From: Polysphondylium violaceum
Taxonomy: Eukaryota; Evosea; Eumycetozoa; Dictyosteliales; Dictyosteliaceae
NCBI GenBank assembly: GCA_000277445.1
Contig: AJWJ01000028.1
Location: 1 to 64,000, forward strand
Length of the DNA stretch: 64,000 nucleotides
Direction: 5' to 3'
This document shows positions 56,091 to 64,000 of the stretch, piece by piece. A program made the position numbers and the translations under genes. Numbering within the stretch: position 1 is the stretch's first letter; each line of letters opens with the position of its first letter. The notes below the pieces were generated by a model. It was not told where the DNA came from. It saw only the letters and a list, made by a program, of their open reading frames with translations, and searched no databases.

Positions 56091-58817
56091 ATGAAAGTAA
56101 TCAAAGATCAATCTAAGGCATCTTCATCAGTGGGCGTTAAAAAAGATGCAAAGAGTAGAGTTGATTTAGAGAAAACAAAGTCCGGACAGCTCATAGCCAT
56201 TAGATTGGTGATGTATTGCTTATTGATATTCTTGACTGCTTTTGTTGTGTATTCAAATACTATTGAACATGATTTTACAGTAAATGATCAATCGGTTGTA
56301 GTTGAAAATAAGAATGTTATTGGTGATCAACAACAAGTAGATTTAGATATCACCGAATCAAATATAAACAACAACGACAATGATAATCTTTATAATATAA
56401 TCTATCATCAAGCTACTTTATCTTTGGGTAATCTTTTGAATTACAACTATAGAGGAGAGAATATATCTAAATCAATATCGGACAAAACCTTGTTTAGACC
56501 CCTTACAACCATTTCTTTTAGACTAAACTTTCTCTCTAATGGACTTGAACCATTTATTTATCATTTCTGGAATATCTTTTTACATTGTTTGAATTCAATC
56601 TATGTATTTGTTTTATCTTTTATCCTGGTTACTTCATTTCCAACAACATCAAGCAACTCTAAAGAAATAACAAGCTTAATTCCAGCTAAAAGTAAATTTG
56701 AAAGATTATCATCATTTTCTATTGCCGATGAAATCAGCTGTCTCATTGCTGGTCTTATTTTTGCAGTACACCCAATTCATACTGAAGCCGTATCAAGTGT
56801 GTATGGAAGATCTGAACTTTTGGGTACAACATTCTATATCCTATCACTCTTTACATTTGTTCGTGGTATTATGGGTGGTAATGGTCATTTGGGAAAAACA
56901 ATGGTACTCTTTTTACTTGCATGCCTATCAAATGAATCTGTATTCTTTTTAATTGTATTTTATCCATTGTTGGATTTACTACTCTTCTTTTCACTCTCTA
57001 TCAACAGCACCTCGATGTTTGTATTTCAAGTGGCCAAGTTTAGCAAATCACAATGGAGAAAAGGAATGGTAAAGAGAGTAGTAATATTTTTCTTGATTGC
57101 CATACTTTATATTTCATTTAGAGTCTGGTTCACTCCTAATGGTAGTATTTTTAATAGCAACTATCGAGAATTGGATAATCCAATTGGCAAACATCCTATC
57201 TATATCAATAGATTACTATCAAATATGTACATTCATTTCAAGTACCTATCACTTTTACTCGTACCATCTCAACTATCTGTCGACTATAGTTTTAATTGCA
57301 TTCCATTGATAGAATCAATCACTGATACCAGAAATATTTATTCAATCGCAACCTATCTCTCACTCTTTGCCTTGGTATTGGTATCAATGATGAAATCCAA
57401 TCTCTATGCTTTTGTTAAATCAATTAGAGAAAAGAAAAACAAAGATTTAAACATATCTTTGAATTCGGTAAACTATTGGATCCTTGTTTTGTTATCAATC
57501 ATGTTTATGATGATCTCATTTTTACCCTTTAGCAATATTTTCTTTTATATGGCAACACTTATCAGTGAAAGATATCTATACATTTCATCCATTGGTTTTT
57601 CAATTTTAATTTCTAGAATTTTGGTTTTACCTTTAATAGGAAAGGATGAAGTACTATTAATTCAAAATGATAAAATTGATGATGAATATGATGAAAAAGA
57701 TGATAAGAATAATGAAAAAAGCAAAAAAGATAATAGTAATATTAGTAATAATAACAAAAATATTATTAAAAATAGAAATATTAAAGAGGAAAAGAATAAA
57801 AAGAATGGAAAGGATAAAGAAGAAAATCAATTAAAAGAATTAAAGAAATTGATTAAACTTCAGGATAAATATATGAATGATAATAGTAGTGATGATGATA
57901 ATAATAATAATAGTAGTAGTAATAATGATAAATCAAAGTTATCAACAAATATTAAAAGAATCAACAATAACGAAAATAGTAATAATAATAGTTTAAAATT
58001 ATTTATTACAATTATAAGTTTGATAATTTTATCAAGTATTTATTCAATTCAAACATGGAATAGAAATTTAGATTGGGAAAATAGTTTAAAACTATATTCA
58101 AGCGCCGAAAAAGTATGTGCAAATAGTGCAAGAGTTCATTTTAATTTAGGAATGGTTTATAAAGACTCTAATGAATATGATAAAGCAATATTGTCATTTC
58201 AAAAGGCTCAAGAGATTTACTCAGATTATTGTGAAGTTGAACTACATTATTCATTGGCAATCCTCTATAAAGATGGAAATTATGTGGAAGCAATACCTAG
58301 ATTGAAAAAAAGTTTAGATTGTAAATACACAGATTCCAATGTCGCTTACTCTGCTCTTTCTGAAATCTATCAATTCCTAACTGAAAAACAACCTAATAAT
58401 ATAACTCTCTATCAAGAATGGGCAGATGTAGAACAAAGATTTAATCCAATCCTTACATCTACTTTACTTTATGAAATTGGTGTGATTGAACAAGAAGTAA
58501 ATGAAAATTTTGAATCTTCAATTAAATATTTCCTCAGATCACTTGTAGCTTTGAAAAAGGAAACATCTCAACACTATGTTGATCAAAGTGGTGGTAATAA
58601 TCAAATTAGACTCACTCAAGAAGCAATAGATGAAAAGAAAAAAGAATTGATCTGCCAAAATCATATGTGGATAGGGAGAGCTTTTAAGAAAATAGAAAAT
58701 GATAAAAAGGCAATCGAGTATTTAGAAAAAGTTGTCAAAGATTGTAAAGATCAAGGAATTTGGTCAGAGGCCCATCAAAGCTTACGTCAGTTAAAATCTC
58801 CATTAAAAAATACTTAA
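56091..58817 (+). CDS. TMTC-like membrane protein with TPR repeats
   Basis: Single exon of 908 residues. The N-terminal half has about ten membrane segments with TMTC features: LFRPLTTISFRLNF, HFWNIFLHCLNSIYVF, LIFAVHPIHTEAVSSVYGR and SELLG. A lumenal loop begins FTVNDQSVV, where the family often has a Y-D-D motif, so one acidic residue of that site differs. After a Lys/Asn-rich insert (about 525-635) and one more hydrophobic span come TPR repeats (about 665-900): ARVHFNLGMVYKDSNEYDKA and similar. Animal TMTC1-4 are ER O-mannosyltransferases acting on cadherins. The substrate here cannot be inferred, and activity is uncertain given the motif change. Confidence 0.85.
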   Translation: MKVIKDQSKASSSVGVKKDAKSRVDLEKTKSGQLIAIRLVMYCLLIFLTAFVVYSNTIEHDFTVNDQSVVVENKNVIGDQQQVDLDITESNINNNDNDNLYNIIYHQATLSLGNLLNYNYRGENISKSISDKTLFRPLTTISFRLNFLSNGLEPFIYHFWNIFLHCLNSIYVFVLSFILVTSFPTTSSNSKEITSLIPAKSKFERLSSFSIADEISCLIAGLIFAVHPIHTEAVSSVYGRSELLGTTFYILSLFTFVRGIMGGNGHLGKTMVLFLLACLSNESVFFLIVFYPLLDLLLFFSLSINSTSMFVFQVAKFSKSQWRKGMVKRVVIFFLIAILYISFRVWFTPNGSIFNSNYRELDNPIGKHPIYINRLLSNMYIHFKYLSLLLVPSQLSVDYSFNCIPLIESITDTRNIYSIATYLSLFALVLVSMMKSNLYAFVKSIREKKNKDLNISLNSVNYWILVLLSIMFMMISFLPFSNIFFYMATLISERYLYISSIGFSILISRILVLPLIGKDEVLLIQNDKIDDEYDEKDDKNNEKSKKDNSNISNNNKNIIKNRNIKEEKNKKNGKDKEENQLKELKKLIKLQDKYMNDNSSDDDNNNNSSSNNDKSKLSTNIKRINNNENSNNNSLKLFITIISLIILSSIYSIQTWNRNLDWENSLKLYSSAEKVCANSARVHFNLGMVYKDSNEYDKAILSFQKAQEIYSDYCEVELHYSLAILYKDGNYVEAIPRLKKSLDCKYTDSNVAYSALSEIYQFLTEKQPNNITLYQEWADVEQRFNPILTSTLLYEIGVIEQEVNENFESSIKYFLRSLVALKKETSQHYVDQSGGNNQIRLTQEAIDEKKKELICQNHMWIGRAFKKIENDKKAIEYLEKVVKDCKDQGIWSEAHQSLRQLKSPLKNT

Positions 58818-59510
58818 CACACAACAAAAATAAAACATTGTGTGAGTGTGCCCACACACAAGACCAGTCTTTAGATCATGTGCTTTTTTATTTTTATTTT
58901 ATGTTCTGTTCTTGTTGTTGTTGTTGATTTACACACAATGATAGAGGTGATAAAAGAAGATCTGTAGTGGTTGACTTCCCCATATTCATACACTCACCCA
59001 CACACATAATTCATATATTATTTAAATCAATCAATTTTGTGGTGTGTGAGATTTTTTTTTTTTTTGGTTGATACCAAGTGGATTGCAACCTTGTGTGGTG
59101 TGGAGTGTGTGAAAACCTTTTTGAATAAAATCTGCATGAAAAGGGAAAAAAAAAATTCACTTTTTTAGGGCCTCTCACCCATATGGCATGATATAAGAAA
59201 TTGTTAAAAAAAAAAACGAATCTCACAGTCTCTCAGAACACATTTTTTTCAAAAATTTGATTGAGATATTTGCCCTCCAATCATAAATTTTTTTTTATTA
59301 ATTTTTTTAAAAATTTTTCTTTTTCTTTGGGGGACGAAGAAAATCTGTGAGTAGTCTGATAGTGCAATTTTTTTATTTTCTCTTGAATTCCTTTTATTAT
59401 TTACTCATCACCACACAACTCATACGTTTATAATAAATACAATTCAAGTAGTAGGAGTAGTACAATCAACAAATACCAACATTGTAAATACATAATTAGA
59501 TATATAAAAA

Positions 59511-59660
59511 ATGGGTAAAGAAGATAAAAAAAGTATGTAAAAAAATAATTTTTTTTTTTGTGATTTTCATATTTTTCACCAGCACCATCAATTTCAAAAA
59601 AAAAAAAAAAAAAACTAACACATTAGATTCCAATAATATCAACAACAAGATGACTAGTAT
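59511..59660 (+). CDS. Possible start of a small Lys-rich spliced gene
   Basis: ATGGGTAAAGAAGATAAAAAAA is followed by a good GTATGT donor and, 50 nt on, a CACCAG acceptor. The next stretch has an A-run of 19, then codes TNTLDSNNINNKMT in one frame and ends at another GTATGT donor (59657). The two halves are in frame only if the A-run length differs by a base; as given, translation stops after about 21 codons. I could not find following exons. Low confidence. Confidence 0.25.
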
Positions 59661-60128
59661 GTAATTAAATCTTACTTTTCTCTCTCTTTTCACTACTCCG
59701 TATAACGTATTGAATTGGTTATTCTGAATACCCCCACAAATATGAACACTACAATAACAATAATCCGATTTATTACTGTTTTTGATATATATACCATCTT
59801 CACCTTATATCTTAACAATCAATAATAAATCAATTACTTTTTTATTGTTATTTACTATACATCCTACACACAAAATCATCATCATCACCACCACATATAA
59901 TAACGATTATATTAAACCACTCCACCCAATCTATATTGTACATATACCACATCGTTAATTCCACTTACCCTCTTTTGATTTTATATCAAATAAAATAAAT
60001 ATATCTACGAAATTAATATTGTGTGTGGTTTGATTTGATATATTTGTGTGTGTTTTATACATAAAAATAAATTTAAATCAAAATAATTGATTTGATATAT
60101 ATGTGTGTGGTGGTTTTTTGAAAATAAA

Positions 60129-60136
60129 TATAAAAG
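60129..60136 (+). promoter_or_regulatory. TATA box of the 121-residue gene
   Basis: TATAAAAG lies 120 nt upstream of the ATG at 60256, followed by a CA- and T-rich leader, as in other genes here. Confidence 0.5.
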
Positions 60137-60255
60137 CCAAAGTCAAATTAGCATTTATAATTCTTTACTCATCTCCATTCAACCAAATTAATTTACTATA
60201 ATATTTTGTGCACTTGACAATTAATTAAACCTAAATAATATATTAATATAATAAT

Positions 60256-60621
60256 ATGACTATTTTTAAAAAAACCAAAGGCAAACAACCACCTATTAGT
60301 GATTTAATGAAGAAATTGTTAGAGCCACAAGATGTTGTTATCTCTCGTTATAGAACCAGTGATGGTACTCCAAAAATTGACGATTTCAAAGAGGCTGTTT
60401 CTAGAGGATTCTTTTTAATAAAGTTTCCAAAGATTTTCGGTGGTACAGAGATTGGTGTGAATCTCAAAAATTTACCAAAAGACTTTGGTGTTGAATACTC
60501 ACCAGATAATACAACAATCAAAGTATCTGGTAAAGTTGAATTTCAAAATATACCAACTCGTTTTAAAGCTTCTTTCCGATTAGATTCTTTTGAAGGAACA
60601 GGTTGTCTCGAGTTACTTTAA
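60256..60621 (+). CDS. Small conserved-looking protein of unknown function
   Basis: Single exon of 121 residues. A basic head (MTIFKKTKGKQPP) and a short helix (ISDLMKKLLE) precede alternating hydrophobic/polar stretches such as GFFLIKFPKI, FGGTEIGVNL, TTIKVSGKVEF and FKASFRLDSF. This suggests a compact beta-sheet domain. There is no signal peptide, membrane span, Cys pair or repeat, and the sequence has none of the low complexity common here, so it is probably a folded cytosolic protein. I do not recognise the family. A TATA box and leader support expression. Confidence 0.75.
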   Translation: MTIFKKTKGKQPPISDLMKKLLEPQDVVISRYRTSDGTPKIDDFKEAVSRGFFLIKFPKIFGGTEIGVNLKNLPKDFGVEYSPDNTTIKVSGKVEFQNIPTRFKASFRLDSFEGTGCLELL

Positions 60622-61216
60622 AGGTCCTTTTTTTCTTTACATATTAAAGCAGCGGCGATGAAAAATCTCTCACCCTCAATGTCAACCACACACAACATCA
60701 ATCAATCATCATTATCTAGTTATTATTTATCAACTATATAACATCAAACAAACAATCAATCACCATCATCTTTTTTTTTTTCCCCAACAAATCTCATCAT
60801 ATGATTATCTGTCGACTTTTTTTATTTTTGAATAATTATTATGATGATATTCAAGTTCGCAACTAAGAAGTACTCTTCTGACTAAGCATACACACTAATA
60901 ACGTATATTCAAGTATCATTAAATCCTTGTACAAATACAAATTATCCAGATATCCCTGTAAAATATTAAACACAAACAATTGCCTCAAATGTAATAAAAA
61001 ACTTTATTTCATTATTTAAATCTTTTTATTATTATTATTCTTACAATATTATATTTTTTTCTATTTATTTTCTCATAAATTATGCTTCTTTTTTTTTCTT
61101 AAAAATTAATATTTTTTGATCAGGAATATTGGCAAAAATATCTTTTTTTTTCTTTTTTTTTGATCCCCACCAAGTTATCTTTTTTTTTAGAAAGAGATAC
61201 ATTGATTGAAATAACA
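60622..61216. other. Spacer, no gene seen
   Basis: CA-rich and T-rich DNA, then poly-T tracts before the RCC1/BTB gene. Nothing else seen. Confidence 0.5.
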
Positions 61217-64000
61217 ATGATAATAAATCCACATAAAAAAATTCGTGCTTCATCAGCAAATTCACTAAAAGAACAACACAAGAATCCTTCACAACCAAAT
61301 TTAAATTTAATTAAACATTATTTAGAATGTAAACAATTTGAAGAGGCCTTGGTTGTTATCAAAGAATGGTTAAAAGATTATGGTTTACCAAATTCAAAAC
61401 AATTATCAAAGGTAAATATAAGACACACAGTCGGAATCTAAAATATTTTAATTCTCAAACAACTAATCCATTCTCAAAACAGGTATCAGGATTTTATATT
61501 AATATCTTGATTAAATTACAAAGATGGGATGAGGGGTTTGAATATTTAGAAGAGATGATTACAAAACAATTTAAAGGAAGTTTTGTCAGATTGTATACAC
61601 AACTGTTAGAGGCAAAGAATCATAGTGAGTATTCAGAGACCTATAAACCAAAATCTGAAATGACTGGTAGATTTATTCCCGACATTGGCACTCCACCACA
61701 GGGTATTAATAAGATTGCAATGTACAAGAGTTCATATATCTATACAGCTACAGGTTCAAGATACAATGTTACCCTGTCACAAGGTCAACAAATCTCATCA
61801 CCCAATAGAATCACTATGGTTTCTTGTGGTAAATATTTCTACTCAATTCTTGATGAAAAGGGTTTGATTTACAATGTTGGTAATGAAGCTTGTGTCACCA
61901 ACAATTCATTCCCTGTTGTTACTCTTCAAAGATTCACTAGTATCGCTGCTGGTGGTTTCTTTTGTACTGCTGTTTCCAACAAGGGCGAGTTGTTTACCTG
62001 GGGTAAGTCAGTGTTTGGTTGCTTGGGTCATGGTTTGGGTACTCTTGATCAAGAGGTCCACGAAATTACCAAAGTACAATTCTTTGACAACAAACGTATT
62101 AAAAAAGTGTCTGCATTTGGTTGGAACACAGCCGCCATCACAGAGGATGGTGAGTTGTACACTTGGGGTAGAAATCATCGTGGTCAAATTGGTATTGAAA
62201 GAGCACAAGTCGAGGAATGCAATAGATTGTTTAGCTCAAAAGTATCCAAAGCTACCTTTTTACCAGAGATAAAGATCTCCTTGTCTTCTGTATCAACAGA
62301 CTATCAACCCTTTGTAAACAAGCAGCGATTTAGTGATATTCACATTTCAAAGGATGATGGCACTGTATTTTATGTCCACAATATCTTTTTAATTACTCTT
62401 CAAAATCCTAAACTCACTCAATACCTTGTCAATTTGAAAAGTGAAAAAGACAACATCACCCACATTAGCTTTGAGGATTTTCTCCTTCAGGGCTATCAAC
62501 TCTCTCATCCAGAGATTGCCAACGATGAGGCAAAATCTTTTATTTCAAATATTGTACAGTCTGATACAATCTCCAACCATGGTTTTGAAGAGTTTCTCTA
62601 CTTTCTCTATACCAATAGAATCAAGAGCTCAAATTATACAAATGATTTAAATACTCTTGCCGATATATTCAACTTTTCTCCACTCAAAGTCTTTATTGAA
62701 CACAAGCTTATTATATCTGTGCCCCCAAGTGCGTCAACCAAGCTCACAGAAACTCTTGAATACTATTTATCCTCTGGTCAACTTAGTGACATTGTTCTCA
62801 AAGCTGGTGACCTCTCTATTCCAACTCACAAAGTGATTCTAGCTGCCAGAAGCAATTACTTTAAGATCACTGACCAAACAAGTGTTTTAGAACTTGATGA
62901 GGAGGATAAAAAGACCATTCCATCTCTTCTTCGTTATCTCTATGTCGATAGATTTAAATTTGATAGCACCAATATCTCTGGCAATGATATTCTAAGTCTC
63001 TTAAATTTGGCTATAAAATATCAATTAACTCGTCTTCAAGAAGGCTGTCAAAAACTAATTTCCGGCTCAGTATCGGTAAAGAATGCCATTAATTTACTTA
63101 AGTATGCCGAAAAGAATAACATTGTCCAATTGAAAAACTTTTTAATATGCTTTATCTCTAATAACTACTCTTCTATTCCCAAAGAGGAAATCACTGCTCT
63201 CCCATCATCAGTTCAAGCACTTGTTCACCCAGTTGGTGATGATGTTAGAGTAACAGGTGGTCAATATGAGCCCCTCAGAATCCTTCAAGATACCATCGTA
63301 ACAGATGTTGCCGTTGGTGAGAAAATGATGGTTGCATTGGATGACCAAAACAAACTCTATCAACTTGGTCGTGGTTCAGGTGATGTTTTTAAACCTAAAC
63401 TCACAACCATTGCTCTCCCAACAAAAGAACAAGTCGTGTCCATTAGTTGTGGTAGTAGTCATGCATGTGTCATGACTAGTGATCAAAAGTTTTATGGTTG
63501 GGGTGCCGGTTTTGAAGGTCAACTCAAGACTGTAAGAAACAAATTCTTTGAAGATCCCGTTCCCATCTCTTTTGATAGTATCTCCAATAATGTTACCTGT
63601 GGAACCCACAGTACTTTTGTGTGGAGTGATAACTCTGAATATCCATTCCCACCATCAAAAGGTACCCCAATCACTTATTATGATAGTAATGATGTCAAGG
63701 TGGATATTTCATCAATCCAAATCTCTAATGATACCTCCGAGGTCGCTGCTGCCACAAACACTGAATCCAAAATCTCTTCATCTGGTGATCAACCATTTGA
63801 CTGTATCTTGGAATTAATCTCTTACTCTATGGAAAAAAGTAAACTAGAGGATAAGGAAGAGGAGGAACAAGAACAACAAGCACCAGAATATAAAACACTC
63901 TATGTTCACTCAAGTAAATTACCTCCACATCTCCTCTCAAAATTCGCAAAGGCCAGTAAAACTGATGGAGAATTGGTCAAACTCAAATTATTTGAATTTC
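61217..64000 (+). CDS. RCC1 and BTB domain protein, cut by the window end
   Basis: Exon 1 is 61217-61411 and exon 2 runs from 61483 without a stop to the window edge, giving at least 904 residues. The start MIINPHKKIRASSAN is preferred over an in-frame upstream ATG lying in T-run sequence. An alpha-helical head of pentatricopeptide/TPR style (HYLECKQFEEALVVIKEWLK) precedes RCC1 repeats (about 165-330: GELFTWGKSVFGCLGHG, GELYTWGRNHRGQIG). Two BTB/POZ domains follow (about 360-490: FSDIHISKDDGTVFYVHN; about 510-640: LSDIVLKAGDLSIPTHKVIL), then more RCC1 repeats (about 690-775: KFYGWGAGFEGQL). A third BTB begins near 830. Such proteins usually act as cullin-3 adaptors or Ran/Rho-linked scaffolds; the partner is unknown. 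Confidence 0.88.

Larger units (their letters stand above)
58818..60255. other. Spacer with a doubtful small exon; promoter of the next gene
   Basis: 1.4 kb with CA-rich tracts (58975-59010), poly-T runs, a possible two-exon start near 59511 (listed) and ATATGTGTGTGG-type repeats near 60020-60120. A TATAAAAG box at 60129-60136 precedes the next gene. Confidence 0.5.

Noticed and set aside
1-64000. tRNA and rRNA genes
   Set aside because: I looked for T-arm GTTCGA-type signals and clover-leaf arms; the GTTCGATC in the microprotein genes is coding. None was supported.

Overview
The window looks like nuclear DNA from a dictyostelid social amoeba. Spacers are extremely AT-rich with long poly-A and poly-T runs. 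Introns are short and AT-rich with GTAAGT or GTATGT donors. Proteins carry long Asn, Gln, Ser and Thr homopolymers, TAA, TAG and TGA all act as stops, and the families fit (an AbcH-type ABC protein, a ROCO kinase, Rab24, a ChAPs protein). Conserved parts of some genes use many C-ending codons, which is less typical of Dictyostelium discoideum itself. I cannot name the species.

Layout. 0.7-7.3 kb: a vasculin-like low-complexity protein (+), an AbcH-type ABC ATPase (+) and, convergent to it, a four-exon ZSWIM7/SWS1 gene (-) whose exons are all short. 7.3-11.2 kb: two tandem divergent Hsp70-like genes (-) with altered ATPase motifs and no lid domain. 14.6-27.1 kb: NF-YC, a 2304-residue RasGAP-like/Roc/COR/kinase/beta-propeller ROCO protein, and a mitochondrial 2-oxodicarboxylate carrier, all (+). 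27.3-29.2 kb: four tiny paralogous genes in two divergent pairs. Each encodes a 69-70 residue protein with a Gly-Cys-Cys core, exactly seven Asp-Ile-type dipeptides and a basic tail; each has a 10-nt first exon. 29.8-33.8 kb: a ChAPs trafficking protein and Rab24 (+). 34-47 kb, all (-): a Na,K-type P-type ATPase, Gle1 (frame broken once inside a repeat), a secreted protein of unknown role, FEN1 and an LCMT-like methyltransferase. 48.9-64 kb, nearly all (+): SEC63, a coiled-coil protein, a secreted GH13 amylase, a TMTC-like membrane protein, a small unknown protein, and an RCC1/BTB protein that runs off the window.

Most genes are unrelated housekeeping functions: DNA repair and replication (ZSWIM7, FEN1), mRNA export (Gle1), secretion and glycosylation (SEC63, ChAPs, TMTC), transport and signalling. 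The most unusual parts are the Asp-Ile microprotein cluster, whose promoter spacer seems flipped between the two pairs, the degenerate Hsp70 pair, and the ROCO protein that combines a degenerate RasGAP with a degenerate Roc domain and an intact kinase. I saw no tRNA or rRNA genes, no CRISPR array and no retroelement. One short inverted-repeat element and several perfect or near-perfect hairpins lie between genes.
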